From: Zestomonas insulae
Lineage (GTDB): Bacteria; Pseudomonadota; Gammaproteobacteria; Pseudomonadales; Pseudomonadaceae
Assembly: GCF_016901015.1 (NCBI RefSeq)
Contig: NZ_JAFEUP010000001.1
Coordinates: forward strand, 1,054,001-1,118,000
Direction of reading: 5' to 3'
DNA: 64,000 bases
The notes beneath the pieces were generated by a model. That model had not been told where the DNA came from. It saw only the letters and a list, made by a program, of their open reading frames with translations, and searched no databases. Shown one piece after another: positions 17,921 to 27,025 of this stretch; the first letter of the stretch is position 1; each line of letters opens with the position of its first letter. The translations under genes were made by a program, and so were the position numbers.

Positions 17921-17946
17921 AAAAGGCGACCCGTAGGTCGCCTTTT
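17921..17946 (-). terminator. Intrinsic terminator after the first DUF1329 gene
   Basis: AAAAGGCGACC/GGTCGCCTTTT, an 11-bp perfect stem with a 4-base loop, is followed by TTTTTTA on the minus strand. It separates the DUF1329 gene from the LuxR gene downstream. Confidence 0.9.
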
Positions 17947-17963
17947 CAACTTAGCGGATGCGC

Positions 17964-19331
17964 TTAGCGCACGCCGGCATTCCGCAGCGCGGCCGGGGTG
18001 AAATCGGCCAACGCGACTTTCACGCCGAACTGGCTCGGACGGTTCTGCTCGTTGGCCATCATCGAGGTCAGGTAGCGACCGGCGATCAGGTCATTGAGGC
18101 TTTCCATGGCAGTCCATGGCACTTGCACCTGGTACTGTTGCATCAGCATGTTCTGACCAACGCGCCACAGTTGACCGCGACCGTCATACAGCTCGGACAC
18201 GGCGATCTGCCAGCTGTCCTCGTCGATGAAGAACCGACGCTTGGCGTAGATGTTGCGCTCGCCGCTCTTCAGCGTCGCTTCGACTTCCCACACGCGGTGC
18301 AGCTCGTAGCGAGTGAAGTCCGGATTGATATGGCCGGGCTTGATAATCTGATCGTACTTTAGGCTTGGCGAGGCCAGGCGGTAGTTGTTGTACGGGATGT
18401 ACAACTCCTTCTTGCCCACCAGTTTCCAGTCATAGCGGTCTGGCGAGCCGTTGAACATGTCGGTGTTGTCGGCGGTGCGCAGGCCATCGGCCGCGGTGCC
18501 CGGACCGTCGTAGGCGATCTGCGGTGCGGCGCGAACGCGGCGTTGACCGGCGTTGTAGACCCAGGCCTTACGCGGATCCTTGCCCGGATTGATGAAGTCA
18601 TGCGCCAGCACCACAGTGCCTGCCAGGCGTGCCGGGGCGGTGACAGACTGTTTGACCATCAGCAGCAGATTGTCGGCACGCGCGCCCAACTCCGGCAGAG
18701 CGGCGGGGTATGCCACGGTTTCGTCAATCACCACCGGGGTGAAGCTGCCGTTGGCCTGTACTGCGGTCTGCACGTTGACGCGCAGGGTGCTCTCACCACG
18801 GTAGCGCGCCATGTGGTTCCAGATCACTTCCACGCCTTTGGTTGGCAGCGGGAACGGGTAGGCGTGGCTGGCGAAGTTATCTACCGAGTAGCCATCGCTG
18901 GCCAGGCTGGTTTTCAGCGCACTGGTTTTGGCAGCCTGAGCGGCAACATCCGACACCGCAGTGGTACGGTGAGTGACGTACACCGGCATCTTGTAGGTGT
19001 CCGGGTAACGCTTGAACATCGCCAGTTCGCCTTCGGACAGCTTGTCCTTGTACTGCTCGACGTTCTGCGCGGTGATCACGAACAGCGGCTTTTCGCTGGC
19101 GAACGGATCGCCGAGGAAGCCCTTGGCGTCAACCGGAGCCGCGTCCTTGGCCAGACCGCCGGTCCAGGCCGGGATCGAACCGTCAGCGTTGCCAGCTTTC
19201 TCGCCACCCAGCGGGGTCAGGCTGGTGCCGAGCTTGGCCGCTTCTTCGGTGCTTACCGCGGCCATCACGTTAGCGGCCAGCAGGCTCAGGGCCAGGGCGC
19301 TGCCTTGCAGCAAAGTCTTACGCAGATACAT
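17964..19331 (-). CDS. DUF1329 family exported protein (copy 1)
   Basis: A 455-residue protein with a Sec signal peptide ([18 protein letters not shown], cleaved near AAV). It contains the DUF1329 core: [19 protein letters not shown] near the N-terminus, then [39 protein letters not shown] and [26 protein letters not shown]. The fold is related to LolA/outer-membrane lipoprotein-sorting proteins. DUF1329 genes usually stand beside DUF1302 outer-membrane proteins and are linked to hydrophobic substrates; a precise role is unknown. The ATG at 19331 has GAGGAA upstream. It is highly similar to the copy at 22649. Confidence 0.88.
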   Translation of the reverse strand: MYLRKTLLQGSALALSLLAANVMAAVSTEEAAKLGTSLTPLGGEKAGNADGSIPAWTGGLAKDAAPVDAKGFLGDPFASEKPLFVITAQNVEQYKDKLSEGELAMFKRYPDTYKMPVYVTHRTTAVSDVAAQAAKTSALKTSLASDGYSVDNFASHAYPFPLPTKGVEVIWNHMARYRGESTLRVNVQTAVQANGSFTPVVIDETVAYPAALPELGARADNLLLMVKQSVTAPARLAGTVVLAHDFINPGKDPRKAWVYNAGQRRVRAAPQIAYDGPGTAADGLRTADNTDMFNGSPDRYDWKLVGKKELYIPYNNYRLASPSLKYDQIIKPGHINPDFTRYELHRVWEVEATLKSGERNIYAKRRFFIDEDSWQIAVSELYDGRGQLWRVGQNMLMQQYQVQVPWTAMESLNDLIAGRYLTSMMANEQNRPSQFGVKVALADFTPAALRNAGVR

Positions 19332-19843
19332 GGTGTTTCCTCGCAGAAGAGCAAGCCAAGGCTGAACGCGGGCCATCGCAATCGCCTGGGCGGTTTCACT
19401 CATCGCCGCTGCCGCACGGACCGCGGGCGATGGGGTGTCCAGGCCGGAGCACTATGCCCGGCGCGGACGGTTTCAAAGGAATGGATGACGACGATCAGCG
19501 TCGCGCTCGTCGCAGATCACACTGGGCGGGCAAATGCCGTCACCAGGGACAGGACGTAGCGGCGGCCGTTTCGAGGGGTTGACATCGGGCACTCCGGTTA
19601 CGCCTGCAACGTACCCAGCGCGACGAGGATGGATAAGCCGGCAAAGGATGGATTCTGCCGATCAATACAAAGTATGAGTGCCCGTCCGCTCGCTGCGTTC
19701 GCCGCGCCAAGCCGCGGCCCACGCGGCCTGCACTGGAACAGCAGGCACGTGGCGCCAATGCGCGAGCGTCTACGGCGGCGCGACAGCGGCAAAAATTGTC
19801 TAAGGGGATGACCGCACCAGCGCCCCGGACGGGGCGCTTCGGC
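19332..19843. other. Intergenic region, no supported gene
   Basis: About 510 bases between the first DUF1329 gene and the second LuxR gene. It must contain the promoter of the DUF1329 gene. A GC-rich hairpin AGCGCCCC/GGGGCGCT (19819-19838) lies just past the LuxR stop, without a T-run. Short open frames here have no ribosome site and no family resemblance. Confidence 0.5.
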
Positions 19844-22435
19844 TCAGTCGAACAGGCCCAGCGCCTTGGCTTTCGCCACGGCCTGGGTGCGGCGCTCGAC
19901 CTTGAGTTTGCTGTTGATGCGCCGCGCGTGGGTTTTCACGGTGTGCAGCGAGATGTACAGGCGCTCGGCGATTTCCTGGTTGGATAGGCCCTGGGCGATC
20001 AGCGACAGCACCGCCAGTTCGCGCGTGCTGAGCGGCGAACCGTCCTCGCGGCGCACCGCCTCGTCGACCAGCTCGCCGCGCTGCAGGCGTTCGCGCTGCG
20101 CGCTGGTGGCGTGGCTGAGCAGGCTGGGATGCAGGCGGAAGAACGCCTGCACAGGGCGGAACAGCTGCATGCGCTGCGCCTCGTTGAGCGCGCGCTGCAG
20201 TTCGGCCTCGGCCTGGCTCTGCCGCCCTTCGGCAAGCAGCGCCTCGACCAGCACGAAGCGGCACTCGCAGACCAGCGCCAGCAGGCCCTTGCTGACGCAC
20301 TCCTCGTAGAGTTGCCGCAAGCCGCGCTGCGCCGCGTCGACACGCCCCAGGCGCACCTCGCAGCGCGCCACATCGAGACGCGCACGCAACATCAGGTCGG
20401 TGAAGCCGGACGGCGCCAGGCGCTCATGCTTCCGGTAGCAGTCGAGCAGACCGATCAGCGTGTCATGCGCGCCCGCCACATCGCCCTGGGCCAGTTGCAG
20501 ACGCGCGCAGGCGAACTGCAGCGGACCGCGATAACGCACTTCCGGAACGTGCTGCCATTGCATGACGCGCTCCGCCTCGCGGGCCAGGTGCGCGGCCTGG
20601 GCGAAGTCGCCCTCGTCATTGGCCAGCTCGATCAGGCCGAGGTAGGCGAACAGCCGCGAGGCGTCCTCGCAGCGCTCGGCCTCGGCGAGCCCTGCCAGGC
20701 AACCGGCGCGCGCCTCGTCGGCGCGCCCCTGGTAGAGCAACTGGCAAGCGCGCACCAGCAACAACCGGGCGTTGACCGGGCCGTGCCGCAGGGTCTTCGA
20801 GACTTGCGTGGCGGTCGCCTCGGCCAGCGCGACGCCTTGCTCGAACTCGCCGAGCAGGGCCAGCAGCTGGATGTGCTCGACTTCCAGCATGCCTTCGAAC
20901 ACCACGCTGCCGTGGCTGCGCGCCAGGCGCAGGCCGTCGTCGCAGTAATGCGCGGCGGCCTCCAGTTCACCGAGGGCCATGGCCTGCTGGGCCAGGGCCT
21001 GGTAGCAGAGGATGCGCTGCGACCAGGCCGACTCGCTGAGCACCTCGAGCGCCTCGAGGCAGTGCTGACGCGCGCTGGGCTGGCCGCGCTGGCGCTGCAC
21101 CACGCCCTGCAGGGCCTGCCACTGGGCGAGCAACTGGCGCTGCCGGCGGGCGTCGGCCTGCGGCAGGAAGCGGCCGATATCGGCCATGCAGGCGTCCACC
21201 TCGTCGAGCCGCGCGCTGATCATCAGCGCCCAGCCGAGCAGGGTGATCAGCCGCGGCGTACTGGCGAACAGCGAGCTGGGCAGCTCGTCGCGCCACTGCA
21301 GGAATTGGGTGACGCTGTGTTCGACGAGCAGCTGCTCCTGGCCGAAACGCTGCAGGTAGCTGGCGGCCACCTCCGGCTGCTCCGCCCACAGGGCGTGCTC
21401 GACCGCCTCGCGCACCTCGCCGCGCTGGAAGAACCAGCGACAGGCGCGCAGGTGCGCCTGGGTCGGCAGGCCGCCGGGCTGGCGCTTGAGGATCAGCGCC
21501 AGCGGCCGCCACAGGCGGAACCACTGGCCGCTGCTGTCGAGGCCATGCAGGAACAGCTGGCGATCGCGCAGCTCGCCGAGCATCTCGGCGCCGCCCTCCT
21601 CCAGCAACTGTTCGCAGAGGTCGGCGGAGAACCGTGGAATATGCGCCAGCACGCGCAGGGCGCGGGCCAGCGGCAGTGGCAGATCGTTGAGCACCTCGCG
21701 GCCGATGTACTCCTGGAGCAGCGGCGTGCCGCCGGCGATGCGCTCGCGCAGGCCTTCGGTGTCGGTCTTGAACAGCAGCAGGCAGATGCCCGCCGGCCAG
21801 CCTTCGGTGTCGTGCAGCAACTGGCCGGCCAGTTCTTCGGGCACGCTCAGGCGCTGTTCGTCGAGCAGTTGCTGCAGCTCCTGGGCGTCGAAGGCCAGGG
21901 CCGGCCCGTCGACTTCGAACAGGTCGCCCTGCAGCAGCAGGCGCGGCAGGTTCCAGGCCGGACGCCGGCGACCGCAGACCCACCAGCGCAGGTTCGCCGG
22001 GGTCTGCTCGACCAGCCGATCGAGGCAGGCATCCAGCTCCGGGCTGGCTTGCCGAGGGTAATCGTTGAGGGCGATCCACAGCGGTTGTTCGCTGCGGCTG
22101 AGCAGCTCGGTCAGCGCCGCTTCGGGGTCGCCGGGCGGGGCCGGCTGATCCAGCGCCTGGGCCAGGCGCGCGAGCAGGTCGGCGGGGCTCAGCGTACGGC
22201 CGAGCAGGTCCAGCCAGACCAGCTGGGTGGCAGGCGGCGCCTGACGCAGACATTCGTTGAGCAGCACGCTCTTGCCGAAACCGGCCGGCGCGCAGATCAG
22301 CGACAGACGGCTGCCGCTGGCCAGCAACGGCTCGCTGACGCGCGAGCGCGACACATGGTTGACGGGCAGTCGGGGCAGCTGGAGGCTGGCAACGGGGCGG
22401 CTATCGAGTACTCGAACGTGGGCATGCCTGGTCAT
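19844..22435 (-). CDS. MalT-like LuxR-family regulator (copy 2)
   Basis: An 863-residue paralogue of the protein at 15241-17835. The P-loop is APAGFGKS (about 49-56), followed by LVWLDLLGR and LWIALNDYPRQ, TPR-rich helices, and a LuxR helix-turn-helix [19 protein letters not shown]. The last 60 residues of the two proteins agree at roughly three quarters of positions, as judged by eye. It follows the second DUF1329 gene, just as copy 1 follows the first. Different N-terminal leaders (MTRHAHVRVL against [10 protein letters not shown]) suggest long divergence. It probably activates the DUF1302/DUF1329 genes, by analogy only. Confidence 0.9.
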   Translation of the reverse strand: MTRHAHVRVLDSRPVASLQLPRLPVNHVSRSRVSEPLLASGSRLSLICAPAGFGKSVLLNECLRQAPPATQLVWLDLLGRTLSPADLLARLAQALDQPAPPGDPEAALTELLSRSEQPLWIALNDYPRQASPELDACLDRLVEQTPANLRWWVCGRRRPAWNLPRLLLQGDLFEVDGPALAFDAQELQQLLDEQRLSVPEELAGQLLHDTEGWPAGICLLLFKTDTEGLRERIAGGTPLLQEYIGREVLNDLPLPLARALRVLAHIPRFSADLCEQLLEEGGAEMLGELRDRQLFLHGLDSSGQWFRLWRPLALILKRQPGGLPTQAHLRACRWFFQRGEVREAVEHALWAEQPEVAASYLQRFGQEQLLVEHSVTQFLQWRDELPSSLFASTPRLITLLGWALMISARLDEVDACMADIGRFLPQADARRQRQLLAQWQALQGVVQRQRGQPSARQHCLEALEVLSESAWSQRILCYQALAQQAMALGELEAAAHYCDDGLRLARSHGSVVFEGMLEVEHIQLLALLGEFEQGVALAEATATQVSKTLRHGPVNARLLLVRACQLLYQGRADEARAGCLAGLAEAERCEDASRLFAYLGLIELANDEGDFAQAAHLAREAERVMQWQHVPEVRYRGPLQFACARLQLAQGDVAGAHDTLIGLLDCYRKHERLAPSGFTDLMLRARLDVARCEVRLGRVDAAQRGLRQLYEECVSKGLLALVCECRFVLVEALLAEGRQSQAEAELQRALNEAQRMQLFRPVQAFFRLHPSLLSHATSAQRERLQRGELVDEAVRREDGSPLSTRELAVLSLIAQGLSNQEIAERLYISLHTVKTHARRINSKLKVERRTQAVAKAKALGLFD

Positions 22436-22599
22436 CGCGTCGCTCTTTCTTATTGTTCGGGCGATGCGCTGATCTTAACCCCGAAGGGCTGGGTGCGGCG
22501 CATCACTCCTATGTATGAATGCCCTTGAATAACATTTCTGAACGTTCCTCTGAAAGCCCTGATTTAGACGCGTCGGCAAATTCGCGACGAGGCCCCATA

Positions 22600-22630
22600 A
22601 AAAAGGGCGGCCGTGTTGGCCGCCCTTTTT
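22600..22630 (-). terminator. Intrinsic terminator after the DUF1302-DUF1329 operon
   Basis: AAAAAGGGCGGCC/GGCCGCCCTTTTT, a 13-bp perfect stem with a 5-base loop, lies 19 bases past the DUF1329 stop and has a T-run on the minus strand. Confidence 0.92.
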
Positions 22631-22648
22631 CTACTGCACCGTCGAGGA

Positions 22649-24022
22649 TTAGCGCACGCCAGCGCTACGCAGCGCCGACGGGGTGTAGTCCGCCGCGGAG
22701 GTCTTGATGCCGAATTCGAACGCGTGCTTCTCTTCGTTGTTCATGCCGATCGCCAGGTAGCGACCGCTAATGATGTCGTAGAGCGCTTCGAAGGCGTAGG
22801 ACGGGGCTTGCGCCTCGTAGTGCTGCGCCAGCATGGCCTGACCGATACGCCACAGTTGACCGCGACCGTCGTAGTGCTCGGACACGGCGATCTGCCAGCT
22901 GTCCTCGTCGACGAAGAAGCGACGTTTGGCGTAGATGTTGCGCTCGCCGCTCTTCAGCGTGGCTTCCACTTCCCAGACGCGGTGCAGCTCGTAGCGCGCC
23001 AGTTGTTGGTTGGTGTGGCCGGCCTTGAGGATGTCGCTGTACTTGACGGTCGGCAGGCCCATCTGGAAGTTGTTGTACGGGATGTACATCTCCTTCTTGC
23101 CGATCAGTTTCCAGTCGTAGCGATCCGGCGCGCCGTTGTACATGTCGAAGTTGTCGGAAGTGCGCAGACCGTCGGACGCAGTACCCGGACCGTCGTAGGA
23201 CACCTGCGGGGCGCGGCGCACGCGGCGCTGACCGGCGTTGTAGATCCACGCCATGCGCGGCTCGGCAACCTGGTCGAGCGAGTCGTGAACCAGCAGCACG
23301 TTACCGGCCAGACGCGCCGGCGCAGTCACCCGCTGCTTGAAGAACAGCAGGGCGTTGGCGGCTTTCTCCGGCGCCAGGCCGGACATGCCGGTCGGGAACG
23401 ACACTTCGTCTTCGAAGTTGACCAGGGTGTAGGCACCGTTGGTTTGCGGAGTGGCCTGCACGATGGTGCGACGCAGGTTGCCGCCGCGGTAACGGGTGAT
23501 GTGGTTCCACACCACTTCCAGACCGTTCTGCGGGACCGGGAACGCGTAGTAGCGGCTGTCGGTGAAGTCCTTCAGACCGTTACCGCCTTCCATCAGCGTG
23601 GTTTTCTGCGCGCTGATCTTGGCTGCCTGGTTGATGTTCTCCGGCACCGAAGCCGAGCGATGGGTGGTGTACACCGGCATCACATAGGTTTCCGGGTAAC
23701 GCTTGAACATCGCCAGCTGGCCTTCGGACAGCTTGGACTTGTACTGGTCGAGGTTCTGCGCGGTGATGGTGAACAGCGGCTTCTCGCTGGCGTACGGGTT
23801 GCCGAGGAAACCGTTCGGCGTGACCGGTGCGGCGCCGGGCTTGAGGCCGCCGTCCCAGGCCGGGATGGTGCCATCGGCGTTACCGGCCTTCTCACCACCC
23901 AGCGGCGTCAGGGTGGTACCCAGTTTGGCAACCTGATCAGCGCTGACCGCTGCCATCACGTTGGCAGCCAGCAGGCTCAGAGCCAGGGCGCTGCACTGCA
24001 GCATGCTCTTGCGAATTGTCAT
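22649..24022 (-). CDS. DUF1329 family exported protein (copy 2)
   Basis: A 457-residue exported protein with signal peptide [18 protein letters not shown]. The same blocks as copy 1 are present: [87 protein letters not shown]. It begins 19 bases after the DUF1302 gene with an AGGGAGA site, so the two form an operon that ends at a strong terminator. DUF1329 is probably a periplasmic LolA-fold partner of the outer-membrane DUF1302 protein in handling lipid-like substrates; that role is inference. Confidence 0.9.
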   Translation of the reverse strand: MTIRKSMLQCSALALSLLAANVMAAVSADQVAKLGTTLTPLGGEKAGNADGTIPAWDGGLKPGAAPVTPNGFLGNPYASEKPLFTITAQNLDQYKSKLSEGQLAMFKRYPETYVMPVYTTHRSASVPENINQAAKISAQKTTLMEGGNGLKDFTDSRYYAFPVPQNGLEVVWNHITRYRGGNLRRTIVQATPQTNGAYTLVNFEDEVSFPTGMSGLAPEKAANALLFFKQRVTAPARLAGNVLLVHDSLDQVAEPRMAWIYNAGQRRVRRAPQVSYDGPGTASDGLRTSDNFDMYNGAPDRYDWKLIGKKEMYIPYNNFQMGLPTVKYSDILKAGHTNQQLARYELHRVWEVEATLKSGERNIYAKRRFFVDEDSWQIAVSEHYDGRGQLWRIGQAMLAQHYEAQAPSYAFEALYDIISGRYLAIGMNNEEKHAFEFGIKTSAADYTPSALRSAGVR

Positions 24023-24041
24023 CTGTACTTTCTCCCTGACC

Positions 24042-25889
24042 TTAGAAGTTCACGCCGAGGCTGAGCGCGACGAAGTCACGATCGATCTGAGTGTTGAAAT
24101 CACCATCGAAGAAATCGGTGTAACTCAGGCTGGCGGTGTAGGTGTTCTGGTACTCGGCATCGAGGCCGATGCTGAATGCCTTGGAGCCTTCGTTGAACAC
24201 CGGGCCGTAGCCGTCGACGTCGTGCGAGAAGGCCACGTTGGGCTTGAGGTTGATACCGGCGAACACGTCGTTGTAGTCGAGGATGCCGCGAGCACGATAG
24301 CCCCAGGAGCCGGAGGTGTAGAAGCCGTGGTAGCCGTAGTCACGGGCAGCGGCGATGTTCGAGGCAGCGGTGCCGTGCGGCGAGCCGTAGATCGAGTCAC
24401 GGCCGTAGGCCACTTCGCTGGTGCTTTCCAGGCCGCCCAGACGGGTGTAGCCAACCTCGCCGACCACGGTCAGACGCTCGGCGCCGAGGACCTGATCGAA
24501 GAAGTGCGTCAGGGTGGTCTGCACCTGGGTGACTTCCTTGCGGTTGTAGCCGCGGATGTCCGTATTGGCGAAGGAACGCGCAGCAGCAGCAGCAGCAGCC
24601 GGGTTACCGGTCGCAGCGCCTACAGCCTGGGCGACAGCAGCTGGCGTGGCGAGCTTGGCAGTCATGTCGGTGCCGTTGATCTGCAGCGGCATGTTCGGGC
24701 GGTAGCTCAGTTCACCGCTCCACGCGGTACCGGTGGGCAGCGTGGTGGAGAAGCTCAGGCCGTACAGCTGGATATCTTCCGGATACTCCAGGAAGTAGTT
24801 GCCACGACCGAGCAGGATCGCCGAAGCCAGCGCCGGAGCAGCCAGTGCCGTGTTCACGGCAGCGACATTCGCAGTATGCATGCTCACGTTCGGTGTGCGG
24901 CTGTGGTAGTTCATGAAGTACGCGGCGTACTCAGTCTCGTCGCCGAGCCAGCGCAGCGCAGCGCCCCACTGACCGGAGTCACTGGCGTCGCGGTCGCCGC
25001 CACGCGGCACGATCAGACCTTCCGGCACCACGGTCACGCCGGTCAGCGCGGCCTGTGCGCCAGCACCCGCGAGACCCGCCTTGGCAGCCTGGAGACCACG
25101 AACGGTGGCCGAATCGAGGATGGTGTAGTTGTTGTCGCAACCGTCGGCGAGCACGTCGGCCGAGGAGAAGAACGTCCCGCAGTTGTCGATGACGGTCTGG
25201 TCCCACTCCAGCTGGTAGAAGGCTTCGGCGGAGAGGTTCTCGGTGATGCTCTGCGACAGGTAGAACATGTTGACCGGAATCAGACCTTCCTTGATTTCCG
25301 CGCCTGGGCGGCGGAAAGCAGCGGCGTCGATCGGGTTGATGCTGTTGATCGAGTTGCCGATGAAGGTGCTCTCACCCCAGCTCACCACCTGCTTGCCGAG
25401 GCGCACGGTGCCCGGCTTTTCGGAGACGGAGTAGTTGTAATAGGCGAAGGCATCGAGCAGTTGATAGCCGGAAGACTTGGCGCCTTCCTTGCGGCCGTCG
25501 TCGGAAATGTCCTTGAACAGACGGCTCTCGTCCTTCAGCTCGAAGTCGTACCAGTACTTGCCGCGCATGAATACGCCGGCGTCACCGTACTTGAGCTCGA
25601 GGTCGTGAATACCCTTGAAGATCTTCGAGAAGGTTTCGCCGCGTTTGAAGTTCAGTCGCCCGTCGTCGCCCGTCTGGGTGTAGCCGGTGCCGCCGTTGGC
25701 CTGACCGATCAGGTCCTTGTCGGCTTTGGCAGTGCTCCAGCTGGCCCCGACCGACAGTGCCGAGTCGAATTGCCCCTCGATTTCCCCGATATTGAAATTA
25801 ACCGCCTGAGCCTGAGAGCTCAGGCCCACGGCTACAGCCATCGCCAGCGTTTTCGGCAGGAAGATGGCGGGCCTTGTTTTTCTTGTCAT
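24042..25889 (-). CDS. DUF1302 family outer-membrane protein
   Basis: A 615-residue protein with a signal peptide ending in SSQAQA (about residue 29) and a beta-barrel-like pattern of alternating residues to a C-terminal aromatic end (ALSLGVNF). DUF1302 signatures include KQVVSWGESTFIGNSINSIN-type and PVNMFYLSQSITENLSAEAFYQLEW. The predicted role is a long-chain or steroid-like substrate channel in the outer membrane. I use the ATG at 25889, seven bases after AGGAG, rather than the ATG seven codons upstream. A GCA-repeat (24580-24599) encodes a poly-alanine run. Confidence 0.88.
   Translation of the reverse strand: MTRKTRPAIFLPKTLAMAVAVGLSSQAQAVNFNIGEIEGQFDSALSVGASWSTAKADKDLIGQANGGTGYTQTGDDGRLNFKRGETFSKIFKGIHDLELKYGDAGVFMRGKYWYDFELKDESRLFKDISDDGRKEGAKSSGYQLLDAFAYYNYSVSEKPGTVRLGKQVVSWGESTFIGNSINSINPIDAAAFRRPGAEIKEGLIPVNMFYLSQSITENLSAEAFYQLEWDQTVIDNCGTFFSSADVLADGCDNNYTILDSATVRGLQAAKAGLAGAGAQAALTGVTVVPEGLIVPRGGDRDASDSGQWGAALRWLGDETEYAAYFMNYHSRTPNVSMHTANVAAVNTALAAPALASAILLGRGNYFLEYPEDIQLYGLSFSTTLPTGTAWSGELSYRPNMPLQINGTDMTAKLATPAAVAQAVGAATGNPAAAAAAARSFANTDIRGYNRKEVTQVQTTLTHFFDQVLGAERLTVVGEVGYTRLGGLESTSEVAYGRDSIYGSPHGTAASNIAAARDYGYHGFYTSGSWGYRARGILDYNDVFAGINLKPNVAFSHDVDGYGPVFNEGSKAFSIGLDAEYQNTYTASLSYTDFFDGDFNTQIDRDFVALSLGVNF
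24580..24599. repeat. (GCA)n microsatellite inside the DUF1302 gene
   Basis: Six full GCA units plus GC. On the coding strand it specifies part of a seven-alanine run. Slippage by whole units would keep the frame, so it would change loop length rather than switch the gene off. Confidence 0.85.
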
Positions 25890-25921
25890 TTGGCGCTCCT
25901 GGTTGGTCAATCAGCCAGGAA

Positions 25922-25940
25922 CACCCTACCTAGAGGGGTG
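25922..25940 (-). promoter_or_regulatory. Inverted repeat upstream of the DUF1302 gene
   Basis: CACCC-TACCTAGAG-GGGTG lies 33 bases before the DUF1302 start, with a central CTAG. Its location suggests an activator or repressor site, perhaps for one of the MalT-like regulators. I cannot confirm the binding protein. Confidence 0.35.
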
Positions 25941-26176
25941 AATCCGTATAAGCGCACTAAGGGCGGATTTTTTCTTGTCGCTCGAAAGGATTAATCGACG
26001 CTTTTTTGCACAGCTTTTCCGACCTGCAAATGTCACCAGCCAAGCCACCGGGAAGTTTCTACCCAGGACGGGCCACACCCAAGGCGCAGAGCTTTCCGGC
26101 ACGGCATTGCCGGCAACCGAGTGACCCGGTAACGGGGTCGCCAAGCGCCGCCGAGCGGCGGTTTGGTAACGCCCGT

Positions 26177-26944
26177 TCAGAACTCGCCGTGGCGTCCCTG
26201 CCCGGCCTTGAAGCGGCTCGCACCGGCCTGGGTTTCACCACTTTCGATCACCTGCAGGCCGCCGAGGAACTCGTCGCGCAGAGCCTGCTCGAACGGCAGT
26301 TCCCACTGCCGGTAGGCACTCGCCCGATCAGCCAGCATGCAGCGCTGCGGGAAGGCAGCGATCTCACGCGCCAGCGCTTCCGCCGCGGCGCGCGCCGCGC
26401 CTGGACCGACCACACGGTTGACCAGGCCAATCTGCAGCGCTTCCGCGGCCTGCACCGGGCGACCGGTGAGAATCAGGTCGAGGGCGCGACCCTGGCCGAC
26501 GATGCGCGGCAGGCGCACGGTGCCGCCGTCGATCAGCGGTACGCCGAAGCGCCGGCAGAACACCCCGAGCACCGCATCCTCGGCCATCACCCGCAGGTCG
26601 GCGAGCAGTGCCAGCTCCAGACCGCCGGCCACCGCGTAGCCTTCGATGGCGGCGATCAGCGGCTTGCCGAGCTGCATGCGGCTCGGCCCCATCGGCCCGT
26701 CGCCCTCGACTTCCAGACGGTTGGCGCGCATCGCGCCCTGCGCCACCGCGCCGAGATCGGCACCCGCGCAGAAGGTGCCGCCGGCGCCGGTGAGCACTGC
26801 GACCTGGGCCTCTGGGTCCGCCTCGAAGGCGCGCAGCGCCTCGGCCAGCGCCTCGGCGGTCGGCCGGTCGACGGCGTTGCGTACCTGCGGGCGGTCGATG
26901 ATCAGGGTGGTGACGGGACCGTTCTTCTCGACGATGACGCTCAT
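26177..26944 (-). CDS. Crotonase/enoyl-CoA hydratase family protein
   Basis: A 255-residue crotonase-fold protein. The oxyanion-hole segments are AGGTFCAGADLGA and AVAGGLELALLADLRV, and the trimer region is DGGTVRLPRIVGQGRALDL. The first catalytic glutamate (in GGLELA) is present. The second, normally in a PE motif before LGxxP, is replaced by cysteine in LGVFCRRFGVP. Hydration of enoyl-CoA is therefore uncertain; isomerase or other crotonase chemistry is possible. The ATG at 26944 follows AGAGGAG. It is separated from the upstream SDR gene by a bidirectional terminator. Confidence 0.87.
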   Translation of the reverse strand: MSVIVEKNGPVTTLIIDRPQVRNAVDRPTAEALAEALRAFEADPEAQVAVLTGAGGTFCAGADLGAVAQGAMRANRLEVEGDGPMGPSRMQLGKPLIAAIEGYAVAGGLELALLADLRVMAEDAVLGVFCRRFGVPLIDGGTVRLPRIVGQGRALDLILTGRPVQAAEALQIGLVNRVVGPGAARAAAEALAREIAAFPQRCMLADRASAYRQWELPFEQALRDEFLGGLQVIESGETQAGASRFKAGQGRHGEF

Positions 26945-26980
26945 GGCCTGCTCCTCTGGTTTTCTCGCCACCATAAAACA

Positions 26981-27008
26981 AAAAGGCCGGCTAAAGAGCC
27001 GGCCTTTT
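26981..27008 (-). terminator. Intrinsic terminator after the SDR gene at 27026
   Basis: AAAAGGCCGGCT/AGCCGGCCTTTT, a 12-bp perfect stem with a 4-base loop and a T-run on the minus strand, lies between the SDR stop and the crotonase start. Confidence 0.9.
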
Positions 27009-27025
27009 CGCGGTGCGCTGGGCGA

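Noticed and set aside
19540..19758. Small minus-strand frames between the first DUF1329 gene and the second LuxR gene
   Set aside because: No ribosome site, arginine/cysteine-rich shadow-like composition, no family resemblance.
20111..22528. Plus-strand open frame of 805 codons opposite the second LuxR regulator
   Set aside because: Composition is typical of antisense high-GC third positions; the LuxR protein is unambiguous.
23961..25994. Plus-strand open frame of 677 codons opposite DUF1302
   Set aside because: Val/Glu/His-rich shadow without motifs; DUF1302 with a signal peptide is on the minus strand.
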